Assembly (NCBI GenBank): GCA_030442035.1 | Contig: JAUJEA010000016.1 | Coordinates: forward strand, 62,001 to 126,000 | Direction: 5' to 3' | DNA length: 64,000 nt | From: Splendidivirga corallicola | GTDB taxonomy: Bacteria; Bacteroidota; Bacteroidia; Cytophagales; Cyclobacteriaceae | In this document: positions 1-10,400 of the stretch, piece by piece | How positions within the stretch are numbered: the stretch's first letter is position 1 | Layout of the letters: every line of letters begins with the position of its first letter | Translations under genes and position numbers: made by a program | The notes under the pieces: generated by a model | The model's input: the letters and a program-made list of their open reading frames with translations, nothing else | What the model was told of the DNA's origin: nothing | The model's database searches: none

Positions 1-303
1 TACCGGTAGTGCACTAAAAAGGATTTTCTTGCTTCCCGCAAACATATCTTCAGTAGGGAAGATGTAACCGGGAACCGTAATTTGTTTCCCCTCCATTTTC
101 TTCACCTCCTCACTGAACACAGGTTTCTCAGTTTCACCATATTGATCCTTTATAGTTTTAAAAGTAATGACAAAGAGCTTTTGCCAGGTCTCAGATTTAA
201 TACTCCGATACACGGCGTTATCAGATGAAGACTGTGAGTAAATTTGATGAGAACAAATTAAAATTAAACCGAACAGAAGATGACTTTTTAATAATTGGCG
301 CAT
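1..303 (-). CDS. Exported DUF3299-like CFFCG-family protein, 3' part cut by window edge
   Basis: Only the first 101 residues are visible; the left edge removes the C-terminal half. The start ATG (reverse of 301-303) opens a signal peptide ending near IYSQ. The segment PVFSEEVKKMEGKQITVPGY matches, in order, the PVF...GKEITLKGYILP part of the 502-939 protein and the PVFSKEVINLEKKEITLPGY part of the 2436-2900 protein, so all three are paralogues. The layout (short exported protein, GY(I/M)xP strand, then a Cys-containing turn) resembles the DUF3299 family, whose function is unknown. The Cys motif of this copy lies outside the window. It is divergent from the 502-939 copy across a 198-bp gap. 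Confidence 0.7.
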   Translation of the reverse strand, partial: MRQLLKSHLLFGLILICSHQIYSQSSSDNAVYRSIKSETWQKLFVITFKTIKDQYGETEKPVFSEEVKKMEGKQITVPGYIFPTEDMFAGSKKILFSALPV

Positions 304-460
304 AATCATTGTTTGTTCTGCTACAAAACTTAAAGTTAATAAAAATTGATCTACTTAATGATTTAAGCCTGATCAAGCATTGATAAGTGGGTTCAAAGAA
401 TAATCTACTGGTACTCTTTAAAATCTCCTGGTTTAAACAAGAATTCATTTCACAAAATTC

Positions 461-468
461 TATATTTG
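461..468 (+). promoter_or_regulatory. Bacteroidota -7 box (TATATTTG)
   Basis: TATATTTG is a perfect match to the TAnnTTTG -7 element of the Bacteroidota housekeeping sigma factor. It lies 33 bp upstream of the TTG start at 502 and points into the CFFCG-family gene, leaving a leader of roughly 25 nt. No clear -33 TTG element is seen at the usual distance. Confidence 0.45.
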
Positions 469-501
469 ACATTTCTTTGATAAAACATTTTTGATCCTGG
501 T

Positions 502-939
502 TTGAATAATAACTTGTTGATATTCTCATTGATTGTTATCAATCTTTTTAACCCAATAAAAAAAGAGGAAGATTATTGGCGGGTGCTTTCCAAGGTAACT
601 TATAAAACAGAAAAGGATACCGATACCGGATTCGAAATAGAAAGGCCTGTTTTTGATGATGTCCTTTTAAGATACGATGGTAAGGAAATCACTTTGAAAG
701 GCTATATACTGCCATTGGATCAATTAGGAGGACAAGATTATTTTATGTTTTCTCAATTCCCTTACAATACCTGTTTCTTTTGTGGAGGTGCCGGACCGGA
801 AACAGTTGTGGAGGTTTATGCCTCGCATCAAATTAGATTTACCAATGATGCTGTGACGATAAAAGGTAAACTCAAATTAAATAAAGATAATCCTGACCAT
901 CATATGTATATTTTAAATAAAGCTGAATTGCTGAAATAG
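502..939 (+). CDS. Exported DUF3299-like CFFCG-family protein, copy 2
   Basis: A 145-residue protein with a short hydrophobic N-terminus (LLIFSLIVINLF). The reading frame has no ATG before the coding part and an in-frame stop at 481, so the start must be the TTG at 502 or a similar non-ATG codon; the signal sequence is correspondingly short. Visible motifs are GKEITLKGYILPL (about 53-65), CFFCGGAGPE (about 90-99), then VEVYA and a conserved tail KLNKDNPDHHMYIL. The same blocks occur in the 2436-2900 protein. CxxC followed by GPE could bind metal or haem, but that is inference. The M28 peptidase starts 51 bp downstream and may be co-transcribed. Function unknown. Confidence 0.75.
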   Translation: MNNNLLIFSLIVINLFNPIKKEEDYWRVLSKVTYKTEKDTDTGFEIERPVFDDVLLRYDGKEITLKGYILPLDQLGGQDYFMFSQFPYNTCFFCGGAGPETVVEVYASHQIRFTNDAVTIKGKLKLNKDNPDHHMYILNKAELLK

Positions 940-977
940 ATGAATATCGATCCGGTGAAAATTGAAGAACTTTCATA

Positions 978-983
978 AAGGAG
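978..983 (+). promoter_or_regulatory. Shine-Dalgarno AAGGAG supporting the GTG start at 991
   Basis: AAGGAG lies 7 bp upstream of a GTG at 991. Strong Shine-Dalgarno sequences are uncommon in this window, so this one argues for GTG 991 over the in-frame ATG at 1015, although either start gives a workable signal peptide. Confidence 0.4.
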
Positions 984-990
984 CATTTTA

Positions 991-2391
991 GTGCCTAACA
1001 TAAAACCAAGACCCATGTTTAAATCATACTTTTTGTTATTTACTTTTATTCTGATCAATATTAGTTTATATGCACAGCAGGGAGACGCAGGAGCTGTTCG
1101 AAGTATTTATAACGAAGCACTTAGCAATGGTGAAGCATACCAGAATTTGGACTATTTGTGTAATCAAATTGGAGGTAGGTTAAGTGGGTCACCCCAAGCT
1201 GCCGCAGCTGTGGAATGGAGTCGCCAGGTAATGGAGCATTATGGCTTTGATACAGTTTTTTTGCAGGAAGTGATGGTGCCTCACTGGGTGAGAGGGAAAA
1301 AAGAAATTGGAAGAATTGTCAATTCCAAAAAGTTGGGAACGTATGAAGTCAATGTTTGCGCTTTAGGTAACTCCGTTGGAACCGGCCCTTCCGGTGTTGT
1401 GGGTAAAGTGGTGGAAGTTCAGAATTTCGAAGAACTTGAAAAATTAGGCCGGAGCAATATTCAAGGTAAGATTGTCTTTTTTAACCGCCCTATGGATCCA
1501 AATATGATCAAAACATTCAGAGCGTATGGTGGTGCCGGCAATCAAAGAGGAGCCGGACCTTCACAGGCCGCAAAATATGGAGCAGTAGGTGTTATTGTCA
1601 GATCCCTCACTTTGGCACAAGATGATCACCCTCACACCGGAAGTACTGTATACGCTTTGAATGTTCCTAAAATACCAGCAGTGGCCATCAGTACAATTGA
1701 TGCTAATCGACTGAGTGATCTTTTAAAGGATGATAGGGAATTGGAATTTTACTTCGAAACACATTCCAGGATGTTAGAAGATAAGATCTCATACAATGTA
1801 GTAGGTGAGCTAAAGGGAACGGAATTTCCCAATGAGTACGTAGTTGTTGGCGGACATCTTGATTCGTGGGATCTAGGTGATGGTGCGCATGATGATGGAA
1901 CTGGATGTGTTCAATCTATAGAGGTTTTAAGAATTTTTAAATCATTGCGTATAAAACCAAAAAGAACCATTCGTGCCATTATGTTCATGAATGAGGAGAA
2001 TGGATTAAGGGGTGGAATAAAATATGCTGAACTTGCTTTGAAAAACAAGGAGAAACATATCGCAGCCTTGGAATCTGATAGTGGTGGCTTTACACCAAGA
2101 GGTTTTAGCATTGATGCTGGCAAAGAAGTGATTGATCAAATCAAAAAATGGAAAGATCTATTCAAGCCGTATGGCATATATGAATTTGAATTGGGCGGAG
2201 GAGGAGCTGATATAAGCCCATTGAAAAATCAAGGAGTGACACTCATTGGTTTCAGACCGGATTCTCAAAGATATTTTGATTATCACCACACAGCAATCGA
2301 TACCTTCGACAAAGTGAATAAAAGAGAGCTGGAGATGGGGGCAGCAACGATGACAGCACTTATTTATCTTATAGATAAGTATGGTTTGTAG
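991..2391 (+). CDS. Exported M28-family zinc metallopeptidase (carboxypeptidase Q-like)
   Basis: A 466-residue secreted peptidase. Counting from the GTG start, a signal peptide ends near YAQQ (ATG 1015 is an alternative start nine residues in). A PA-type inserted region (about 115-255) precedes the catalytic M28 domain. Metal and catalytic residues are in place: H289 and D291 in GGHLDSWDLG, the bridging Asp in GAHDDGTG, the Glu pair E335/E336 in MNEENG, an Asp in ESDSGG and a late His in YHHTAID. The HLDSWD/GAHDDG signature is that of the plasma glutamate carboxypeptidase (CPQ) group, which removes residues from small peptides. There is no T9SS tail, so it is probably periplasmic. It sits between two CFFCG-family paralogues. 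Confidence 0.9.
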   Translation: MPNIKPRPMFKSYFLLFTFILINISLYAQQGDAGAVRSIYNEALSNGEAYQNLDYLCNQIGGRLSGSPQAAAAVEWSRQVMEHYGFDTVFLQEVMVPHWVRGKKEIGRIVNSKKLGTYEVNVCALGNSVGTGPSGVVGKVVEVQNFEELEKLGRSNIQGKIVFFNRPMDPNMIKTFRAYGGAGNQRGAGPSQAAKYGAVGVIVRSLTLAQDDHPHTGSTVYALNVPKIPAVAISTIDANRLSDLLKDDRELEFYFETHSRMLEDKISYNVVGELKGTEFPNEYVVVGGHLDSWDLGDGAHDDGTGCVQSIEVLRIFKSLRIKPKRTIRAIMFMNEENGLRGGIKYAELALKNKEKHIAALESDSGGFTPRGFSIDAGKEVIDQIKKWKDLFKPYGIYEFELGGGGADISPLKNQGVTLIGFRPDSQRYFDYHHTAIDTFDKVNKRELEMGAATMTALIYLIDKYGL

Positions 2392-2435
2392 TTGAAACTT
2401 TGCTATTCCATTGTATGAAATTTGTTCGATGCAGA

Positions 2436-2900
2436 TCAATTATTGACTTTTCCCAATAGACTTGCATTTTCCAATATGTAAAAATGCTGATCCGGGTTGT
2501 CTTTGTTAAGTTTTAAAATGCCTTTCATTTCTACAGCATTTTCAACGTATCTGATAGGTGATTCCATATGAATTTCGATTACGGATTCCGGGCCGCCAAC
2601 CCCACAAAAAAAACAAGCATTCAAAGGAAGAGCAGAAAAAAGAAATGTTTTAGACTCCGTTGTTCCTTCAAAAGGAACAATATACCCTGGTAGGGTAATT
2701 TCTTTTTTCTCCAGGTTTATCACCTCCTTGCTAAAAACAGGAATGTCATATTCCCCAAAGTTATCAGTTCCTTTCTCAAAAGAGATATTATATAATTTTG
2801 GCCAGATCAATGAAGGAATGCCCTGATAGTCGTGATCTTGCCCATACCCGTTGAATGTATGTAGGCAAAAAAGTATCAATAATGCGCTATAGTATTTCAT
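2436..2900 (-). CDS. Exported DUF3299-like CFFCG-family protein, copy 3
   Basis: A 154-residue protein whose ATG starts a clear signal peptide (LLILFCLHTFNGYGQ). It carries EKKEITLPGYIVPFEG, LNACFFCGVGGPESVIEIHM and KLNKDNPDQHFYIL, block for block like the 502-939 protein; the N-terminal 50 residues are much less alike. It is convergent with the M28 peptidase gene, with a 44-bp gap and no terminator hairpin that I can see. The family (DUF3299-like) has no assigned role. The conserved Cys-Phe-Phe-Cys turn is the best candidate active or binding site. The protein is complete and in frame. Confidence 0.78.
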   Translation of the reverse strand: MKYYSALLILFCLHTFNGYGQDHDYQGIPSLIWPKLYNISFEKGTDNFGEYDIPVFSKEVINLEKKEITLPGYIVPFEGTTESKTFLFSALPLNACFFCGVGGPESVIEIHMESPIRYVENAVEMKGILKLNKDNPDQHFYILENASLLGKVNN

Positions 2901-3629
2901 TAGATCTACAAAACTCGGATTTTACAAAGAATAAAATTAAATGCAAACGACTAATTTAGAAGATTAATTTCATAAATCGTAATTACTTTTAAAGGACCAA
3001 GCGCGTAATGCATTTCTGAGTCATGGCAAATCAACCAGGTATATATTGGAGATTTCACCCAACCATTTCACTTGTTTCTATCTCTTATTTAAGTGTATGT
3101 CTTGTTGGAAATCAATATAACAATAAGGCAACCTGTTCTATAATTTATTACGTCTCGTTTGCATGTTAAAATTTGAAAAAAAAGGGGTTACTTTTTCATT
3201 TGAGGATATATTAACCTGGGAACGATTTATTTTTTTTAAAAATATTACATAAGATAGGTTTGAAATTCTATTGAACCAATTTAACATAGTTTTTTAAAGT
3301 CAATAAATCTTCATAGTTGGTGTAAGATGTAACCAAATCCAAAAACAATTGAGACTACGGAAGTTTTTAATATGCGCTTTAACACGGATGAACAACAAAT
3401 AAATGAACGAAATGCATATGATGAAAGAGAGTTAATGGAGATACGATAATGACTTAGATCAAAATATATTACATAGTAATATAATTTATTACCTTTGTGT
3501 TTGGTCTATTTCTAACGGAATATTTCTATTTAATAAAAAAAAATTCCTAATTCGATTTTTGTTTTGTGAAAATGTTGTTCAGCTGGCACAATTGAATTTT
3601 TAAAGCTTCGAAGTTATAAATTACTTATT
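2901..3629. other. 729-bp AT-rich intergenic region
   Basis: I see no gene with a homologue-like sequence here. The longest plausible small frame (3372-3449, 25 codons after an ATG) has no start signal or family resemblance. The stretch holds long A and T runs, and the right part carries the -7 box listed separately. It may be a long regulatory region for the adhesin operon or decayed sequence. Confidence 0.5.
3490..3497 (+). promoter_or_regulatory. Bacteroidota -7 box (TACCTTTG) for the adhesin operon
   Basis: TACCTTTG is a perfect TAnnTTTG match 132 bp upstream of the ATG at 3630. It would leave an untranslated leader of roughly 125 nt. The same 8-mer recurs upstream of pckA and of the RND adaptor gene. 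No good -33 element is visible. Confidence 0.4.
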
Positions 3630-4370
3630 ATGTTGAAAAGGTTTACTGGGATACTCGTCTTCTTTGTTATTTGCAGCTCCGGATTTTCGCAGGGTATTCC
3701 GGAGAATTTCGTATATAAAATAGTAGGAGATGAAGTCCATATTGAATATAACTTGATAGCGAACATAGAAGGACAGACTTTTGATGTTGTACTATATTGT
3801 TCTGATAGTCTGGACTTTGAGCAAAGACTTTATCTTGCAACAGGTGATGTGGGAAAGAATATCTCTCCAGGTATAGGAAAGAAAATAATCTGGAGTAACA
3901 AAAATGAGTTAACGGCATATGACTTGGAGGAACTTGATTTTAGGATTGCTGTAAATCTTAATACATCCAAGCTATTTTTTATTTACCCAAGAAACAATGC
4001 GATTTTCAAAAGAGGCTCTACGGAGAAGATAGAGTGGCAGGGAGGTGCTAACAGTGAGAATTTACAATTGGAACTGTATAAGTTTGACGTAAGACAGACT
4101 CTGGTAGGACACACAATCAATAAAGGTAATTATGTATGGAGCATCCCAAAATCTGTTAAACCCGGTAATAACTATAGGATTAGGATGAAAATCGCAAATA
4201 AGCAGGGGGAAGCTGTATTTAGTGAGAGATTTGAAATCAAAAGGAAAGTTCCCACGGCATTTAAACTTATACCCGTAGGAGGATTACTGGCGACTCTAGC
4301 CATTGTCATTTTTGGCGGTGATAATACCGATAACACACTACCCGGACCTCCGGTACCACCAACAAATTAA
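3630..4370 (+). CDS. Secreted or anchored beta-domain protein with C-terminal membrane segment
   Basis: A 246-residue protein. A signal peptide ends at GFSQ (about residue 21). The middle part (about 115-205, with IYPRNNAIFKRGSTEKIEW and GNYVWSIPKSVKPGNNYRIR) resembles the Ser-Thr-rich Kre9/KNH-type beta domain often found on bacterial surface proteins. A hydrophobic stretch near 215-232 (LIPVGGLLATLAIVIFGG) is followed by a short Pro/Asn-rich tail, so the C-terminus is probably membrane inserted. It ends 42 bp before the giant adhesin and most likely shares its transcript, which suggests a role in presenting, anchoring or assembling that protein. The exact function is not recognised. Confidence 0.75.
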   Translation: MLKRFTGILVFFVICSSGFSQGIPENFVYKIVGDEVHIEYNLIANIEGQTFDVVLYCSDSLDFEQRLYLATGDVGKNISPGIGKKIIWSNKNELTAYDLEELDFRIAVNLNTSKLFFIYPRNNAIFKRGSTEKIEWQGGANSENLQLELYKFDVRQTLVGHTINKGNYVWSIPKSVKPGNNYRIRMKIANKQGEAVFSERFEIKRKVPTAFKLIPVGGLLATLAIVIFGGDNTDNTLPGPPVPPTN

Positions 4371-4412
4371 TTTAATTGTTAAGACAAAGTACGAATTTGA
4401 AGATATATCACC

Positions 4413-7400
4413 ATGAGATTGATCCCTAAAATTAATATTGTTTTTATTGGCGCAATATTATTTCTCTTTTCAAATAATCTTTACGGGAAAGAAATACCAG
4501 CTTTCAATGGAACTACAGTTAACCTAACTGAGAATATTTTTAATGACCCGGCTGAAATTAAATCGCCAAAGAAAACGGTTAACAATAGAAGGTTAATGGC
4601 AGCCCCGATTGTAACAACAACGGTAGCTAATCTAAGTTATACTGAGGGTGATGGTGCCGTGATTGTAGATGGAGGGGTAACAGTAACAGATGATGATGTT
4701 AATTTAGCTAGTGCCAATATACAGATCACAGGTAATTTTATGTCTGGAGAAGATGTGTTGGCATTTACAGATCAAAATGGCATTACTGGCAGTTTTGATA
4801 GTGGAACGGGAATACTTACTTTGACAGGAACCGCCTTAGTAGCCCATTATAAGACTGCTTTGCAATCCATCACTTATGAGAACACAAGTCAAAACCCTAG
4901 TACATTGACAAGAACAGTAAGGTTTAGGGTGAATGATGGAGTTGATGATAGCAATGATGCAACCAGAGATATTGATGTAAGTGGCGATAATGATGCGCCT
5001 GTAGTGACTACGACTGTAGCTAATCTAAGTTATACAGAGGGGGATGGTGCTGTGGCTGTAGATGGTGCTGTGACAGTCACCGATGTAGATGATACTGATT
5101 TAGAAAGTGCTAGTGTCCAGATTACGGTTAATTTCGCAACCGGTGAGGATGTATTGGCCTTCACGAATCAAAATGGTATTGTAGGTAGTTTCAATAGCAC
5201 AACCGGTGAGTTAACATTAACCGGAACTTCGAGTGTAGCCAATTACCAAACGGCACTACAGTCCATTACTTATGAGAATACCAGTCAAAACCCGAGTACA
5301 TTGACCAGGACTGTCCGATTCAGGGTGAATGATGGGGATACAGATAGCAATGATGCAACCAGAGATATTGATGTAAGTGGCGATAATGATGCGCCTGTAG
5401 TGACTACGACTGTAGCTAATCTAAGTTATACAGAGGGGGATGGTGCTGTGGCTGTAGATGGTGCTGTGACAGTCACCGATGTAGATGATACTGATTTAGA
5501 AAGTGCTAGTGTCCAGATTACGGTTAATTTCGCAACCGGTGAGGATGTATTGGCCTTCACGAATCAAAATGGTATTGTAGGTAGCTTTAATAGTACAACC
5601 GGCGAGTTAACATTAACCGGAACCTCAAGTGTAGCCAATTACCAAACGGCACTACAGTCGATTACCTATGAGAATACCAGTCAAAATCCGAGTACGTTGA
5701 CCAGGACTGTCCGATTCAGGGTGAATGATGGAGATACAGATAGCAATGATGCAACCAGGGATATTGATGTAAGTGGCGATAATGATGCGCCTGTAGTGAC
5801 TACGACTGTAGCTAATCTAAGTTATACAGAGGGGGATGGTGCTGTTGCCGCAGATGGTGCTGTGACAGTCACCGATGTAGATGATACTGATTTAGAAAGT
5901 GCCAGTGTACAGATAACGGTTAATTTCGCAACCGGTGAGGATGTATTGGCCTTCACGAATCAAAATGGTATTGTAGGTAGTTTCAATAGCACAACCGGTG
6001 AGTTAACATTAACCGGAACTTCGAGTGTAGCCAATTACCAAACGGCACTACAGTCCATTACTTATGAGAATACCAGTCAAAACCCGAGTACATTGACCAG
6101 GACTGTCCGATTCAGGGTGAATGATGGGGATACAGATAGCAATGATGCAACCAGAGATATTGATGTAAGTGGCGATAATGATGCGCCTGTAGTGACTACG
6201 ACTGTAGCTAATCTAAGTTATACAGAGGGAGATGGAGCCGTACTTGCAGATGGCGGTGTCACGGTGACCGATGTAGATGATACTAATTTGGAAAGTGCGA
6301 ATGTGCAGATCACAACCAATTTTGTATCGGGAGAAGATGTGTTGGCCTTTACGAATCAGTTAGGCATCACAGGTAGCTTCAATAGTGGAACTGGTATACT
6401 TACACTTACCGGGACTTCCAGTGTAACCAACTATCAAACGGCGTTGCGATCTATTACTTATGAGAATACAAGTGAAAACCCAAGTACATTGACCAGGACT
6501 GTCCGATTCAGGGTGAATGATGGGGATACAGATAGCAATGATGCAACCAGGGATATTGATGTAAGTGGCGATAATGATGCCCCTGTAGTAACCACGACTG
6601 TTGCCAATCTTACCTATACAGAGGGGGATGGAGCTGTAATTGCGGATGGCGGTGTAACTGTGACCGATGTAGATGACACTAATTTGGAGAGTGCCAGCAT
6701 TCGTATAATTGTAAATTTCGTCTCTGGTGAGGATGTTCTTTCTTTTACCAATCAAAATGGTATCACAGGCAGCTTCAACAGTACGCTGGGCGAGTTAACG
6801 TTAACAGGAACTTCCAGTGTAGCTAATTACCAAACGGCGCTACAGTCTATTACCTATGAGAATACTAGTGAGAACCCGAGTACATTGACCAGGACTGTAC
6901 GATTCAGGGTGAATGATGGAAATGTTGATAGTAACGACGCTACAAGGGACATTGATGTTAATGCTGACAATGATGCACCGGTAGTAACAACCACAGTTAG
7001 TTTATTGAATTATACTGAAAATGACGGACCAGTTATTATAGACAATGGAGTAACATTAACGGATTTAGATGATACAAGTATTGAAAGTGCCAGTGTACGG
7101 ATAACCAGCAATTTTGAGACTGCAGAAGATGTTCTGGCCTTTACGAATCAAAATGGTATCACAGGAAGTTTCAATGCTGCAACTGGAGAGTTGACACTTA
7201 CAGGGACTTCAAGCATTGGTAATTATCAGACGGCACTGAGATCCGTTACGTATGAAAATGCCAGTGACAATCCCAGCACACTAACCAGAACAATTCGTTT
7301 TCGAGCCAATGATGGAAGTGTTGATAGTAACGATGCCACACGGGATGTAAGCATTACTGCTGAAAATGATGCTCCGGCAATCACAACCACACCTACTTCT

Positions 7401-10400
7401 TTAAACTATTTGGAGGGTTCTGGATCAGTTCAGATTGATGGCGGATTAACTTTAACTGATCCTGATAGCCCAACGATTCAAAGCGCTACGGTATCAATAA
7501 GCAATAATCATGTGCCAGCTGAGGATGCCCTGGGTTTTTTCGATTTGCTTGGGATTACAGGAAGTTATAATTCCGGAACAGGGGTACTTACTCTGACCGG
7601 ACCTGCAACGGTAACCAATTTTCAAACCGCCTTTCAAACGGTTACATACACAAATTCAAGTGCCAACCCTGATACATCACCAAGAACGATAACCTTTACA
7701 GCTACCGATGGTCTTCTAACCAGTCCGGATGCAAGCAGAATTATTACCATAAATTCAACCAATTCTCAACCAACTTTAACAAATTCAGGGATTGAAGATG
7801 TTACGGTAGATGAAGATGATCCTAATACTGTCATCAACCTGCATAATTTTTTTGAAGATGTAGAAGATCCTGATGAGGACCTGACCTACATCGTTGTTAG
7901 TAATTCAAATGCAGCACTTTTTGATAGTTATGATATTGTTTCTACGGCAACAACGGATGAATTAATACTAGATTATGCCGAAAATCAAAATGGTGTGGCA
8001 ACCATAACTGTGAGAGCAACCGATACAGGAGGGCTACTTGTAGAGTCTACCTTTACAGTGACGGTTAATGCAGTTAATGACCAACCGACAACTACGGAAA
8101 TTCCTGATGTTAGCGTAGATGAGGATGCTCCGGACACTGTAATTGATCTTTTTGCCACTTTTGATGATGTGGAAGATGCAGACAACCTGCTTACCTATAC
8201 AATAGAATCGAATACCAACCCAGGCTTATTTGATAATGTCACGATCGATGATGTATTAGGCACTTTGACTTTAGACTTTGCAGATAATTCCAATGGAGTG
8301 GCTGAAATAACTGTAAGAGCTACGGATACCGAGACACTTTTTGTGGATGATGTCTTCACTGTGAATGTTGCCGCCATCAATGATGAACCGACGTTGACTG
8401 CAATTGTGGATCCGGCACCAATTGATGAGGACTCCGGTGAACAAATTATGAGTTTAACAGGTATAAGCGCCGGACCCAATGAGGATCAGTTAATTCAAAT
8501 CGCTGCTACAACCGATCGTCCCGATTTGGTGACAATAGCTGCCACAACCGATTATGTCAGTCCTGATGCTAATTACGATTTAAGATATACACCTGTGGAG
8601 AATGCTTTTGGGACTGCTACTATTACTGTTTTCGTGGCTGATAATGGCTCAAATTTGGCTCCCAATGATAGTATTCTGGAGGAAACATTTAGTGTGGTGA
8701 TCAACTCCGTAAATGATGCCCCGACAATTGATCCTGTAGATGATCCAAATACCATATTTGTTAATTCCGGAGAGCAAACAATTGATCTTACGGGTATAGG
8801 TCCCGGAGCAGGAGAAACGCAGACCTTAAATATGACGGTTGTTTCATCGAACACGGCACTTATTCCGAATATTCCAGCGAACTTACGTGCAGAATATTCT
8901 TCGCCGGATGCCACAGGAACCATTTATTATACACCATTGGCAGATGCCACAGGCGTTACTACAATTACGGTTATTTTGCAGGATGATGGTCCCTCGGGAG
9001 CTCCGAATGTACGCCAGACAACAATTAATTTCAACGTAACCGTTAGTAGTGTCAATGTAGCACCTACCCTAGATCCTATAAATGATGTCGTAGTTTTAGA
9101 GGATGCTGATCAATCAGCTGTGGATTTAACAAACATAGGTCCGGGAGTAGGCGAAACACAGGGTACGAGTGTTGAGCTTTTCTCTGATAATACTGCTTTA
9201 TTCGATGAAAACGATGGGGAAAGCTTGTTACTTGAGTATATCGATGATGAAACAACCGGAACAATAAGAATAAAACCTATTGCAAATCAATGGGGGATGG
9301 CTAACATCACTGTTAGAGTAACAGATGATGGTCCTGGAGATGCTCCTAATGTGAACACATTTGAAAGAACATTTCAAATCACCGTAGATCCCATCAATGA
9401 TGCACCTTTTTTCAATGACATTCCGGATCAACCGGTTTATGGAGTCAATGAAACTCCCGACCCAATAAGAGTGACCGGACTTAATTCAGGCCCTAACGAG
9501 TCACAGATTATGAATTTTACTTTTTTATCAAGTAATATAACGCTTGTTAACCCTTCTAATATTACAATAAATGAAGCGCTGGATACAATCACCTATACTT
9601 TAGAACAGGGTGTTGAAGGAGAGACTACTATTACTGTAATTGTTGAAGATGGCGGCCTAAGTGACGATCCTCATGTAAATATATTTCAGGATACATTCAA
9701 GGTAACCGTTTCTGATGAACCGGATTTGCAAGTGAGTGGTATTAGCTTGAGCAATAATAATGTGAGTAGAAATCAACCATTTACAATGACGGTCAATTTT
9801 GCCAATATCGGAAATGGAGATGCAGCCCCAACGTCTTTACAATATTTCCTACGGGCAGATAAGGATATTGACCTGAATAACCTTGAAAATGAGACTTTAT
9901 TGGATACAAAATCAATTCCTGATATAACTGAGGCTGGGTTTTCAGGCTTAATTGAATCACCCCAGTTGAAAATCGATGCAAGCCCAGGTAGTTATTACGT
10001 CTTTGTATTGGTTGATCGTACGGATAACATCACGGAAATCAGAGAGGATAACAATCTCGCTTGTAAAGAAATAGCGGTTAACACTAATCAAATCCCTGAA
10101 ATTGTGTTTGAGGATGGTGAAAATCCAGCGGAATATACTCCTTCTGATGTTCAATTCGCTTTACTTGCAAAAGGAACAGATATAGGCGGTAATTTAAGTG
10201 AAAATGAAGTAAACATACATTACAGAGGAATTACTTCTGACGGAGGTTATATTGTGCAAGAAGCTCAACAAAAAGAACAGGGCAACAAATTCGAGTATAC
10301 AATTAATGTAGCCGACATAGGTGACGACATGGGCCTCGAATATTTCTTCTCAATACGGGATCCAGGAGACCTTGTAGCCAGAACGGATACTGCTTTTATT

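Noticed and set aside
3372-3449. 25-codon frame in the gap before the adhesin operon
   Set aside because: No start signal, family likeness or conserved context; chance frames of this size are common.
4608-7770. Tandem repeats seen as a possible CRISPR or satellite array
   Set aside because: The unit is 396 bp, a multiple of three, in frame throughout and codes for a folded domain; there are no short repeats with unique spacers.
6360-8923. Several open frames on the minus strand inside the adhesin gene
   Set aside because: They are antisense to the repeat-coding strand, have Ser/Thr/Val-rich low-complexity translations and no start signals; they follow from the base composition of the repeats.
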